DNA of 64,000 nucleotides, from positions 1 to 64,000 of the forward strand of contig JBEIHH010000009.1 in assembly GCA_040381475.1 (NCBI GenBank), read 5' to 3'. The notes below the pieces were generated by a model, which saw only the letters and a program-made list of their open reading frames with translations, had not been told where the DNA came from and searched no databases. This document shows, piece after piece, positions 8,249-19,600 of this stretch. The DNA comes from JAIBBG01 sp040381475. Lineage in GTDB: Bacteria; Bacteroidota; Bacteroidia; Flavobacteriales_D; Sanyastnellaceae. The translations under genes were made by a program, and so were the position numbers. Every line of letters begins with the position of its first letter. Positions within the stretch are counted from its first letter, which is position 1.

Positions 8249-11200
8249 TTATCTCAGAATTTGCAAATGCCCCTGAAACTCCGTCTTTAAGCCAAAAGGC
8301 AACTTGATCGTGTACCAATAATTTCCTTCGGACAAATCCTGACCACGCCAATCGTTGCGGTAGTTGTCGGATTCATAAATCAAATTGCCCCAACGGTTGA
8401 ATACTCTAAGTTCTACATTGTTGTAATTCTCCAAACCTTTGATATAGAATGTTTCATTGCCTCCCGTACCATTAGGCGTAAATACATTGGGTATTAATAA
8501 TTCACATGCATTGGTTTGCACGTACCAGCTCGAAGATGCGCTTCCACATTCATTGCTGACGGTTCCGATAATTTCGATTGGTAACCCCAGACAACTCCGC
8601 GGCACACTATTGGCACAATACTCTACTGAACCCGATGAAGAATTAATCGGATAGCCACTACAGGTAGTGCTCCAGCTGAACTGCGCATTTTCTGCGTTCG
8701 TAAATATTGCAAGAGGTTTGCATTCATTTGGACAAAGTGCCAGCAAATCTGTAGACCCACCTGTAACAGTCGGTGCTGTATTGATCTCAACTTGAACACA
8801 ACCGCTAACAGAGGTATTACAGCCATAAATGTCTGTAACGTTATAGCAATAATCTCCATCTGCATCAGCTACTACTGTATTGGTATTTGAAGTAACCGGT
8901 CCAGTCCATGAAATAGTATATTCTGTTGGATTGTTGTAATTAACCGTTAGTGTGATATCGTCCTGTTGGCACTCCAACTCGTACGCTTCGGGAGATGAAG
9001 TAACGCTAGCAGTTACTACATCATACACTTCTGCACTTTCTGGCTCTGAAGTGTCGCAATCATTAGACACCACAACGGTATAAGTATTCGCATTGGTAAC
9101 ACTCAATGTCGCTCCAGAAGAGTTGCCGGGTGTCCAGATGTATTCAAGATTGTTGTTGTCCTGACCGGGTGGAATTGGATCCAAAACAACTGATCCGTTG
9201 TCACACAAAGGCTGATCATTCAAAGATGGCTCAGGAACGTCGGGTTGATGCGATACGGTGAATGAATCGCTGTCGGTTCCACAAACGTTGCTAATCGTAG
9301 CCGTAACTGTTGTATTCACATATCCGGTGTAAGGCCCTGCAATGGCCTCATCGCCATCTGCAACGACACCCTGACCACTCCATGTTAAAGTGCCATTGCC
9401 GCTGATATCAATTGCTGTTGCTTCAGCCTGTGCCGTCTCATCGTCACATAAAAGTACATTTTGATTCGGAGTTACATTGATCGTTGGTGGCTCTGAAAAC
9501 TCAAAATTATAACAGTAATCAAATGGACAATCCGGATTGTTAAAGCACAGTTCGTAAGCACCATATTGAGTTGGTGTGAACGTGGTAGTCATCTGGTCCG
9601 GATCAGAAAAAGACCAACCTCCCGGTCCGGTGACTGTCCATGCTCCGGGCAATTCAGTAGGAACGCAAGTAGAAAGAGCTGACCACACGATACCATCTTC
9701 CAGAGGTGCGTTTATGATCGTTGGAGTGTTCTGACCACAGTTAAAAACCCACAGAGAATTTCCTGCGAAGTTATTTCCGTTGGAAAAATATTCGATGGCC
9801 ATGCTGTCTCCGGTACCAATCAGAATATCATCAAACTGTCCCAACGGACCGAAAGTCGTAAAGAAATAAGTTTCCATCGGACTTCCATCTGCCGGATAAA
9901 CATAGATGTTGATGTAAGAGCCCTGCCAGCCATTCGGGTTGGTGCTGATTCCATAAATCAAAAACTCATCTTCGGGTGGAACAGAATAACCACAGAAATC
10001 GAGTGGCTCAATGCCATCGCATTTTGGTCCGTTATTCTCTTCATTGGACTCGCAAGGTGTAACGGGCGTAGTATAAACCAACTTGATATTGAAGTACTGA
10101 CATCCTTCTGGCGTAACAACATCAACACGGTAATTTCCATCCACGTTACCTGTTACCTGGGCACAAGCTTCGTCTGTAGGCGTTCCCGCAACAAATTCCC
10201 CATCGAACCCGGGCTCAACGCTCCACTGATAACTGATATAGTTTTCCGGATTCAAAAGACACACTACTGTATCTATTCCAGGACAAACCTGAATGGGAAT
10301 ATTTCCCCCAACCAAAGGCGGATATTCAAGGGGGGTCAGCGCAATATTCGCACTTGCGGTTGCGGAGCAAATATCGCTATAGCCTATAACGGTGATATTA
10401 CCTCCTTGTGTTGTTGTAGCCACCTGACCGGTTTGTCCGTTGCTCCACAAATAAGAATCGAAACCTGCAGAAGCTGTAAGTTCCGTTTCCTGACCTGCAC
10501 AAATAGAAAGATTACCGGTTATTGCTATCGGCGGCGGTACTTGTTCATTGACAATAAACGTATACACAATATCAGTCGATTGCACCGGAGAACCGTTGTC
10601 GGTCGCTGTTATTGTAACCGTATTTGTACCAACATTATCCGCGCTAGCAACGAACTGACCATTGTTCAGAATGGCCGCGTTACCGCTGGTTGAGGTCGCA
10701 GAAAACCCTGTGCTACTTTGAGTGTAAGCGATTGATGTTGATTGGGTAGATTCCGGTGAAGTGAAGCCCAAATAAAAATCAAATGTTTCGCCAATGCACA
10801 TGTAGATGGTGTCACAGGCCTCACTCAAAGCAACTGGTGGTTGATTCGTGTTGAAATTGGTCACGCTGGTGTTGAATTCAATCACTCGTCCGTCAAGCCA
10901 GTCAACGCCGTCCTGTTGATTGGCAGCTACACCATAAGGGCCATTGTATACCTCTGAATCACAAATATTGAAGCGTCCGAATGCATAGTGTTGTGATCCA
11001 CTCACGCGGTCGCATCCAACATTGGCAAGATTCGTATTGGCAACACATCCACCATTGGCACCGCTAATCTGGCTATTGGCAAACTGCATATCCAGATAAA
11101 CGAACTGCACATTGTTACCTCCACCAATCACATCAGAACCATCAGGCGTTATAATCATTTGAAAGGTGTTCACCTTATCATCATTGTTTGGCCAATAGCC

Positions 11201-11845
11201 CACGTTGACATAATTCACGTACAGAGCGTCATCTGTAAGGAGGTAATAAAGATCACCGCTTGCGCCAAAGTCGAAATCCGTCCAGAAACCTGAAATATGA
11301 TCATATTGCTGAGCCGACTCAGTACCCAGCGGATCCGGAAATGCTGAAGGTGTGAAGTCAATATAACCCTGATTGCCCAATGCAATGGTCCCTTTAGTAG
11401 TAATTACGACCTGATTGTAATTCTGTCCGAAGTAGTTGAAATTCCATCCCAGATTGATTGGGTCACTGTAATTATCCGTGCTGTTTCCAGGACTACCCGG
11501 CCACTGTATCGTGTTTGGATTTTCGTATTCAGAAGTTGGTTCGATCCACTTGCAATTGCTTTCTCCTGCGGTTTGATTCGTTTTCTGCATACCGGCCATG
11601 GCCTGATGCTTCTTCTTCCATTCCGTCTTTAGCGCAGTGACCCTTTTCGCATCAAAGCGGGGATCCTGGGTAAAAAGCACCCAATCTTCCTTAGACATCT
11701 TCTGCAAAAACTCCAAATTGTAGAGTTCCTTTTCCGTCATATCTGAAGAATAGCGCAATTTGTGTGGTGTGCTATAACTTACCTGTGCATTCGATACAAG
11801 CAGCACATTCATCAGAAGAAGGAATAAAAACAATTTTTTCATCAT
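8249..11845 (-). CDS. Large T9SS type B surface protein, 1198 residues, with NIDO-like domain
   Basis: Signal peptide at residues 1-21 (MMKKLFLFLLLMNVLLVSNA). A charged helical segment follows at about 30-90, then a nidogen (NIDO)-like region at about 120-330: WNFNYFGQNYNQVVITTKG, then HISGFWTDFDFGASGD. After it come a cadherin-like module with TATDNGSP and a series of Ig-type modules rich in Cys, Thr and Asn. Residues 1118-1198 are a type B sorting domain (IPNVFTPNGTGGNETFYIKG, VFNRWGNLIYES, WRGQDLSEGNYWYTI). The protein is therefore exported by T9SS and probably acts in surface adhesion; no enzyme motif is seen. It lies downstream of the ECF pair at 11.9-13.6 kb, with its own promoter-like element. 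The start could be either of the two leading Met codons. Confidence 0.9.
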   Translation of the reverse strand: MMKKLFLFLLLMNVLLVSNAQVSYSTPHKLRYSSDMTEKELYNLEFLQKMSKEDWVLFTQDPRFDAKRVTALKTEWKKKHQAMAGMQKTNQTAGESNCKWIEPTSEYENPNTIQWPGSPGNSTDNYSDPINLGWNFNYFGQNYNQVVITTKGTIALGNQGYIDFTPSAFPDPLGTESAQQYDHISGFWTDFDFGASGDLYYLLTDDALYVNYVNVGYWPNNDDKVNTFQMIITPDGSDVIGGGNNVQFVYLDMQFANSQISGANGGCVANTNLANVGCDRVSGSQHYAFGRFNICDSEVYNGPYGVAANQQDGVDWLDGRVIEFNTSVTNFNTNQPPVALSEACDTIYMCIGETFDFYLGFTSPESTQSTSIAYTQSSTGFSATSTSGNAAILNNGQFVASADNVGTNTVTITATDNGSPVQSTDIVYTFIVNEQVPPPIAITGNLSICAGQETELTASAGFDSYLWSNGQTGQVATTTQGGNITVIGYSDICSATASANIALTPLEYPPLVGGNIPIQVCPGIDTVVCLLNPENYISYQWSVEPGFDGEFVAGTPTDEACAQVTGNVDGNYRVDVVTPEGCQYFNIKLVYTTPVTPCESNEENNGPKCDGIEPLDFCGYSVPPEDEFLIYGISTNPNGWQGSYINIYVYPADGSPMETYFFTTFGPLGQFDDILIGTGDSMAIEYFSNGNNFAGNSLWVFNCGQNTPTIINAPLEDGIVWSALSTCVPTELPGAWTVTGPGGWSFSDPDQMTTTFTPTQYGAYELCFNNPDCPFDYCYNFEFSEPPTINVTPNQNVLLCDDETAQAEATAIDISGNGTLTWSGQGVVADGDEAIAGPYTGYVNTTVTATISNVCGTDSDSFTVSHQPDVPEPSLNDQPLCDNGSVVLDPIPPGQDNNNLEYIWTPGNSSGATLSVTNANTYTVVVSNDCDTSEPESAEVYDVVTASVTSSPEAYELECQQDDITLTVNYNNPTEYTISWTGPVTSNTNTVVADADGDYCYNVTDIYGCNTSVSGCVQVEINTAPTVTGGSTDLLALCPNECKPLAIFTNAENAQFSWSTTCSGYPINSSSGSVEYCANSVPRSCLGLPIEIIGTVSNECGSASSSWYVQTNACELLIPNVFTPNGTGGNETFYIKGLENYNNVELRVFNRWGNLIYESDNYRNDWRGQDLSEGNYWYTIKLPFGLKTEFQGHLQILR

Positions 11846-11918
11846 TGATAAGTAGTTTAATAACAGCCGTTAAGGTTGCAATTATTTAAGCAAAAATTAA
11901 AATTGAATCAAAGGGTCG

Positions 11919-11926
11919 CAAATATA
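11919..11926 (-). promoter_or_regulatory. Bacteroidota -7 promoter element before the 1198-residue protein gene
   Basis: TATATTTG on the minus strand is an exact TAnnTTTG match, 73 bases before the start at 11845. No TTTG is found at the right distance upstream. It implies the gene can be transcribed separately from the sigma/membrane-protein pair. Confidence 0.45.
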
Positions 11927-11937
11927 ATCGGTCAACA

Positions 11938-13029
11938 CTATTTCTGCAGATAGACTATGCCTCTCTTTTCGCGGATTTCTTGATTCCTATCAAGACCCCG
12001 AACAAGAAATTGGTAATATCCTGTTGGACAAACTGTACCGGAAAAATCCTTGCCCTGCCAAATTTGTCCGTCATTGCTTTCGAAAACCACATCACCTGCA
12101 TTGTTGCGGATTTGTATTTTCTGGAAAACTATACCCTCGGAATATACCGATAGGTCGAATTCATCATTCAGTCCATCACCATTGGGCGTGATGATGACGT
12201 TTTTCGGTATGTCGATTTTCCCGGGAATGATTGCATTACAATTTTGCTGAGCAGTTGTTCCATTGCCATAAGCATCAGTAACTGTTAAGGTCACCTGATA
12301 GTTCCCCTCATCCTTGTAGGCATGTTGCGGACTCATGGAGTCGGAACTTTCGCCGTCTCCAAAATCCCATGCGTAGCTTTCAGCTTCGGTTTCTGCCGGC
12401 ATGAAAAAGAATTGCCTGGTTTCTTTGTCTATAGCCATTACTGTGAATTCAGCGCGGATTTCATCAGGGAAAGAAGATTTCGATCCTGTGCTCTGCGCTC
12501 CCGGATCAGCATCGCTTCCACCATTTTTTGACGCATCATGAACTATATTCTTTTCTGAGGACAGTTGAATTTGTGATTCTTCCTTGTCCGAAGTGTTGTT
12601 TTGATAAGACAAATTCTCCCCGTCTATTGCCTTTGGCTTATATGTTGACTGTGTTACATCGCTACCAGATTTTTCATTCGGTTCTGCCATTTCCGCAGAT
12701 TGCGGAGCCACAATGCTTTGATTCTCTTTATCCGCTTGTTCGGAGATTCTAAATGAAGACCCCACGCTTGGAATCTCAGGTGGTACAGCTTCAATGCTCT
12801 CCGGTATTGATTCCTTCTGGTTGAAATAGTACGCTGATACTACGACTGCGGAAGTAACAAGAATTGCCGCAATCCACTTGGTCAATCCGGATACAACTCC
12901 GAAAGCAGTACCGGTCGAAGCAGGCAGTTTATCAGCTACCTGTTGCCACAACGCATCAGGCACAGCACTTTCATGCTCTCCAAGTTTTTGGGAAAAAATA
13001 TCCCGTATATGTTCGTCAGTATGTTTCAA
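11938..13029 (-). CDS. Membrane-anchored putative anti-sigma factor with PKD and type B T9SS C-terminal domains
   Basis: A 363-residue protein with no signal peptide. Residues 1-50 are a short charged cytosolic part with a VPDALWQQVADKLP helix. Residues 52-69 form a transmembrane helix (KWIAAILVTSAVVVSAYYF). A Ser/Glu/Asn-rich linker follows. Residues about 195-270 are a PKD domain (YAWDFGDGES, YKDEGNYQVTLTVTDAYGNG), and residues 274-363 a type B T9SS domain (IITPNGDGLNDEFDL, then GYYQFLVRGLDRN). The gene overlaps the ECF sigma gene by 14 bases, so by position and shape it is probably its anti-sigma factor. A sorting domain on an inner-membrane, N-in protein is unusual: it cannot be ordinary cargo unless it is cleaved. 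The anti-sigma role is inferred. Confidence 0.75.
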   Translation of the reverse strand: MKHTDEHIRDIFSQKLGEHESAVPDALWQQVADKLPASTGTAFGVVSGLTKWIAAILVTSAVVVSAYYFNQKESIPESIEAVPPEIPSVGSSFRISEQADKENQSIVAPQSAEMAEPNEKSGSDVTQSTYKPKAIDGENLSYQNNTSDKEESQIQLSSEKNIVHDASKNGGSDADPGAQSTGSKSSFPDEIRAEFTVMAIDKETRQFFFMPAETEAESYAWDFGDGESSDSMSPQHAYKDEGNYQVTLTVTDAYGNGTTAQQNCNAIIPGKIDIPKNVIITPNGDGLNDEFDLSVYSEGIVFQKIQIRNNAGDVVFESNDGQIWQGKDFSGTVCPTGYYQFLVRGLDRNQEIREKRGIVYLQK

Positions 13030-13561
13030 TGCTTCGTTCGGAAACTATTAAATGCTTTTTTAACCAGTTTTTGGCCTTCAGAAACTGTGTCTTTGATGTA
13101 TTTTCAGTAATACCCAATGAATCTGAAATTTCTTTATGGCTATAGCCTTCAATCGCAAACAAATTGAAAACCGTTTTGTATCCCAACGGCATTTTCTCAA
13201 TTAGTTTCATTAAGGCGTCCTCATTCATCCTGCTCACTGCGTCGATGTCAGAGGCATCCATTTCGTCTGCTGCTTCTATATCGGCGCTGTCCCTCCATTT
13301 CTTGTTGATTCTGATATGAGTCAGAGCCGTATTCACCATCACAGTCCGAATCCATCCACCCAGAGGTCCACTCGCTGACCACTGACCTATTTTCTCAAAA
13401 ACCTTGATGAATCCTTCCTGTAACACATCTTCTGCTTCCTCTCTGGAATCGGCGTAGCGCAAACAAACACTCATCATCTTGCGTGAATATTGTTTCCACA
13501 AGAGTTGCTGAGCATCTCTTCGGCCTGCAATACATCCCTTTGCCAGTTCCTGATCACTCAT
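13016..13561 (-). CDS. ECF-type RNA polymerase sigma factor (module 1)
   Basis: A 181-residue sigma-70 family ECF protein. Region 2 is at about 25-90 (SREEAEDVLQEGFIKVFEKI, then GGWIRTVMVNTALTHIR). Region 4 is at about 115-170 (GYKTVFNLFAIEGYSHKEIS, then LGITENTSKTQFLKAKNWLK), giving the helix-turn-helix that reads the -35 region. The start is the ATG at 13561. The stop lies 14 bases inside the next gene, which encodes its likely membrane-bound regulator. The pair is flanked on both sides by giant type B T9SS proteins in the same direction. Sigma target sites cannot be named from one locus. Confidence 0.93.
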   Translation of the reverse strand: MSDQELAKGCIAGRRDAQQLLWKQYSRKMMSVCLRYADSREEAEDVLQEGFIKVFEKIGQWSASGPLGGWIRTVMVNTALTHIRINKKWRDSADIEAADEMDASDIDAVSRMNEDALMKLIEKMPLGYKTVFNLFAIEGYSHKEISDSLGITENTSKTQFLKAKNWLKKHLIVSERSIETY

Positions 13562-13659
13562 TCCTCATTCTTGGGTATGATGCCCGAATCGGGCTAAAAG
13601 TTGTCCGCTGCTGCCGATTTTATCGACACGCGGCGGAAAAAACATTATCCTGCTAAATA

Positions 13660-16600
13660 TCAGCGCAATAGGGTTATGTGCCCTGTGAATACACGAATGT
13701 TTTTGCTGTCTCTGGCCTCACATTCCACTCGCCAGTTATAGACTCCATCCTGAACATAGTATTCGCCGTTATAAGTTTCTCCTGTCCATACATCTCCAAT
13801 TTCTTCCGAGTAAAATACCGGATCGCCCCATTTGTTATAAATCCAGAACTTGTATGTGCCGGGCTTGACGCCATTCACAATTGGAATGAGCACGTCGTTG
13901 ATGTCATCACCGTCTGGAGTAAATGCATTTGGAACGAAGACCTGCAAAACACTCTCTATAAAGACATCCTGACAAAGTGTATCCTTACACCCCTGGGCCG
14001 TGATTGCCTCGAGACAAACCTGGAATGGTTGATCCGTTTCAACGTCGGGGAACGTCCAGGTTGGCCGGTTCAAAGAGGAAAATCCTGCATTATAAAAATT
14101 CCATCTTATACTGTCTTCTCCTTCGCTCTGATTTTCGAACTGAACTTCCAGATTCAACACATCGACCGGTTGAGGATCCCATGTGAAAGCAACTTCCGGC
14201 TTACCATGTATTATCAGCGGATCATCCAAAGTATCGGTTCCAACGCAACCATATTCACTTGTAATGACTATGTAAGGGGAGAAAACTCCAGGTTCATCGT
14301 AAACAAAGGTGGTGTCACCACAATAATTATATGTAAATCCCGTGCCCGGAACCCAAGTGCAGCTGTGGTTGTCTGCGAAAGCCGGATCAATGGTGTATTG
14401 GAATGAAATGGAATCAGGATAGCAGGCTTCGTTTGTATCTGAGGTAATAATAACTTCAGGATAATCACGCACCAGCACACGCACAGTATCTACCACCGGA
14501 ACAGAGCAGCCATCGTTCGCTATAACATAATAATCAATGAACGGACTGCTGAATACGGGACATACCTCAAGTGTATCCCCGTTGGCTATCGGCGCATTAT
14601 CTACCGGTATTTCATACCAATCGGTAAAAATGTTTCCGTTACCACCAAACACTTGCGCAAACAAATCGATACAGCTGTATTCACAAACCTCCACGCTGTC
14701 TAAACCTCCTTGCAGAATAAGGCTGATGTCCGGATAGAGCAACGACGTCATATTCAATGTGTCAGATGAGCAACCATTGATGTCAGTTCCGTAAACGAAC
14801 AATGTTGTGTCCTGAATGATGGTCAGACAAAATGGGTTAGTTTGAGACAACTCACATCCCGCAGCTTGCGGACAGTTATTCCAATGCACCGTGAGCACTC
14901 CTGATCCTCCGGTTAGTGTAGTCTCAAAACAGACTTCATCACCAAGACAATTCAGTTGTTCAACCCACGGCACCGTGATGGAAATTTCAGGAGAAATACT
15001 TTCAAGCGTTACCTGCACCGTATCGAAACACTGAAGCCCGCTAAGCAAGTCCACGGTCATGATCACATCATAAATGCCTGCAGGCAAATCAACAAATTCG
15101 AACGGAACCGCATCAACATTCTGAGAAGGATAAGCAAACTGCGGATCCAGATCATATGAAGTGCCTTCGGCGTCCGTCAATTCAATTCTACCTGTTTCTT
15201 CACCAAAACAAACGGGGTTCTCTGTCACAACCTGATCTATCAATTCTTCCGGACGTTCATTGATGAATATAGAGCCGCTGACTATGCAACCCTCAGTGTC
15301 TTCGATATCAAAATCATATTGACCTGCGCACAAGTCTGTCCATGATAAATCAGCAATTCCGTCTAATGCATATGGTGGATATCCGCCTTCAACATCAAAA
15401 TTAGCGAACCCGTGACATTGCTCAAAACAAACCTCATTACTGAATTCGACGGTATAAGTCAATTCATCCGCCACAACAATATCAATGGTGGCTGTTGATT
15501 CGCATTGTATCGCGTTGTGAATCTCATAACCTGTTACCTCAAAAGTTTCATCTATCGCAGGACAAACCGTTATGACATCGTTCGTCAACACAGAATTTAT
15601 AGAAGCTGAAGGTGTCCAGTTATAACCATCCGCTCCAGTTACGGTTAGGTCTGTACAAGTATTGAAACAAAGTGTTTCGTCAAGTGCAGTAATGTCCAGG
15701 TCCGGCAAATCGTGAATTGTCAGTTGCATTTGATCCGTGGAGAAGCACTGACCAACGCTCGCAGTAACTGTATATAAATAAACCCCTCCGGCAGCGATCG
15801 TTACTGTTGGTTCTGCATCATCAAGTTGTGAAGCTGGAATTCCCGAAGTTGGCGACCACGAATAAACTTCACCCAGGATTGCGGGAGTTCCAATAGTAAT
15901 GGGTAATCCGGCGCACTGATCCAGATCGGGGCCCGCATCAGCAATTGGGTTAAGAATTTCGACCACATCAATGGTTGTTCCTCCGGCACTCACGCATCCA
16001 TTGTCATCCACCACATCAATGATCTCATAGGTTCCCGGTTCGCAAGCCGCGAATGTGTAAACTGGATTGATGCCCTGCAAATCAGCGGTTGTTATGGCCG
16101 GATCAGGACTAATAATCTGTGCATTAAATGGCGCTGCGCCCGTCATCGCAAGCGTGAGATCAATACATGTTCCTTCGCAAGCGGTAGTATCACCGAAAGA
16201 CCATTGCACTGTTGGCAGACTATTCACAACAACGTTGACCAATGTAGACGCAGTATTGTTGGTGCACCCGTTGGCATCGGTAACGGTTATGATTTGATAT
16301 GGACCTGCAGCGCCTACACAGTAAACATATGGGTTATCTATGATTCCGACTAACGCATCATTGGTTGCATCAGGATCATTTACAACAAAGTCCCATGGTC
16401 CAGTTCCGGTAAATGCTATTTCGAAACAATGATCAATCCCCTGACAAGTTTCTCCGTTGCCGTCGAAAACAGCTGTAGGCAGCGGGTAAATTGTCACATC
16501 AACGCATCCTGAAGCCGTGCCAGTGCAACCACCAGGACTATTGGTCACCGTTTCAAGACAATATTGTCCTCCGACACCTACATTGAATTGATAAGGATTT

Positions 16601-19600
16601 GCTGCCAGCGGAACGTTTACTGTGGTTGGATTCAAGCCATCAATCGTATATGATATAGTCCATGGTCCTTGACCGGTAAAATCAACCCGCAGCGTTACCT
16701 GATCTCCCTGACATGCAAAATCATCGCCAACCACTGTCAGTTGAGCGGTAGCTGCTTGATACCAAGTCACTGGTTCCCCAGGTGAAATATCAACATTCGC
16801 TGCGGCCAAATCCACGCAACCGCCAACACCAATACCGCTCAAATCGCCGGCTACAGATGATATGTAATATGTTGTCCCGCTTGCAATAGAACCAAGTCCT
16901 GTCGCGCCAAAAACAAGAGGGCTGTCTGCATCACCAAATACAGAATCATCACAATCGATAGCGATAATGGTGCCCGCCGTCGTATTGGGCAGTGTGTGCA
17001 ATACAAACATTTGTGCATCGTTGCCATCGAGGAACCCATTGTTGTTCCAAACCGCAGTGGCACTCGCAGGAGTGACCTCACCTCCGCAAATCACCAGAGG
17101 GGTCAGATCCATGGTTCCTGCATCTGTGAGGACGGGACAGTTATACACTCCTGTGGAAACTGTTGCCGTATTACAGCCGTTCACATCAGAAAAATTCCAG
17201 GCACCTCCTCCACTTCCGCTATTGATAAAATCTGTAGTGAATACGTCACCGGTTACATTGAATGCTCCATTGGCTCCTGCAGGGTTCTCAATGTAAGGAA
17301 GCTCACCATTCGTCAGTGTATACACCACCTGATATTGAGTACCAATATTGTTACATATCGTATCAGTCGGAGTAGCAACAACATCTTCATTGAAATTCAC
17401 CGCAATGGTTTCATCAACTATAGTGATACACTGAGGCGCAGCGGTAATGAAGACTTCCTCCAAAGTATAGTCGGTTGATTCATTTGGGCAAATGATATAA
17501 TTGAATGGGCTGTTCTGTCCGGTTGAAAGACCGAGTGCCGGGTCATCCGGACTCTCTGAAAACTGGATTGAAAATGGGTTTGCTGGTGTTACTGTTACTT
17601 CGATCATGGCACAATCTCCTGTGCACAATTCGGTATCATTGATTGTATAAACGACAACAGGTTGTTGATACCATGTCACAGACTGTCCATTGGCAATTTG
17701 AACATTGGCTGCAGCAAGATTAACACACCCGCCAACACCCACCCCACTTCCATCACCCACAACAGAAGAGATATAATAAGTTGTACCGCTCACTATGACG
17801 CCAGGAGCAGAGGCTACACCAAAAGCGAGAGGAGAGTCAGCATCCCCGAATACTGCATCATCACAATCAGTTGCTATTACAGTACCGATTGTGTTGTTTG
17901 CAGTTGTATGCAGGATAAACATTTGCTGATCATTCGCATCCAGAAAACCATCATTATTCCAAATTCCTGTTGCAGACCCAACGCTTGCCGCTGTGCCACA
18001 ATTCACAATAGGAGTAAGCACCATTGTTCCTGCATCACTTAAAACAGGGCAATTATAGACGCCCATATTCACGACTACGGTGTTGCAGTCATTCACATCA
18101 CTGAAAGTCCAGGGCCCTCCAGCAACACCACTATTGATTAAATCTGTGGTATAAACTAGGCCGGATCCATTGAAGGTTCCTGTTGCACCACCAGCCAATT
18201 CATCATATGGCAACTCGCCTCCGGAAATAGTATAGACAACCTGATACTGAGTACCTGTTCCATTACAGATAGTGTCCGTGGAGACAACGGAAATTTCCTC
18301 TTCAATAATTACATCGATGGCTTGATTCAAAACTGCTGCACATTGAGGAACACCGCTGAAATATACGGAATCCAGCAAATATTCCGTATCAACTAAAGGA
18401 CAGATTGGCTGAACGTAAGGAGAAATAAGGCTGTTGACTGTTCCTCCCAAACCAGGGTCATTCGGTGTTTCGGAAAATACAGCAGTGAAGCCACCGGCTG
18501 GTGCTACGGTAAGCGTAATATTCGCACATGCACCTTCGCAAATTTCCGTATCATCTATCGTAAAAACTACATTCGGTTGAACATACCAGGTAACTGGTTG
18601 CCCCGGTGCTATCTGAACATTCGGGGCGGCTAAATTCACACAACCACCAACACCAACACCGCTGTCATCTCCAACGACAGATGAAATGTAATAGGTTGTT
18701 CCACTCACAACAATGCCTGCAGCGGATGCAACTCCAAACGCTAGTGGAGAATCAGCATCACCAAAAACAGCATCGTTGCAATCAGTCGCTATAACTGTTC
18801 CGGCCACGTTGGTCGGTGATGTGTGCAGAACAAACATCTGCTGGTCATTTCCGTCCAGAAATCCATCGTTGTTCCATACTCCGGCTGCTGCGCCGGGAGC
18901 TGCTGTAGTTCCGCAAATTTCAAGTGGCGTGAGCGTCATTGTGCCTGCATCACTCAATACAGGGCAACTGTAAACCCCCATGTTCACCACAACAGAGTTA
19001 CAGTCATTTACATCGCTGAATGTCCAGGATCCTCCGGCAACACCACTGTTGATCAAAACGGAAGTGTAAACTGTACCAGCACCATTGAAGCTTCCGGTTG
19101 GACCACCAGCCAATTCATCATAAGGCAACTCGCCTCCGGAAATGGTATACACAACCTGGTATTGCGTACCTATTGCATTACAAATTGTATCAGTTGGCTG
19201 AACAGAAATTTCTTCACTCACCACAACATCGATCTCCTGATTGAGTAACGCAGCGCATTGAGGAACACCACTGTAATATACCGAATCAAGTCTGTACGTT
19301 CTGTCAAGCGTAGGACAGATTGCAACAACATAAGGAGAGTTCAAATTGTTGATCACACCTCCAAAACCAGGATCATCCGGGGTTTCGGTGAAAACAGCTG
19401 TGAATGGATTCGCAGGAACAGTTGTTACCGTGATATTGGCGCAATCGCCTATGCACAGGTCAATATCATTGATCGAGTAATTGACCAAAGGAATAACATT
19501 CACTGTGACTGTAGCGCACTGACCCGCAACTGTGTTGTCGCAATTCGCATCCTGAACTCCCGTAACACAATATGTGGAAGTCACAGCCGGAGTGACTGTC

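Noticed and set aside
13583..13595. Perfect short palindrome GCCCGAATCGGGC upstream of the module 1 sigma gene
   Set aside because: It has no T run on either strand, so it is not a terminator. It could be a regulator site, but a single copy gives no support.
13602..13633. Imperfect GC-rich hairpin downstream of the giant type B gene
   Set aside because: The stem has several mismatches and no T run on the minus strand, so a terminator is not supported.
16741..19479. Regular repeats that might suggest a CRISPR array or satellite
   Set aside because: The period is about 915 bases, the frame is kept, and the units are protein modules.
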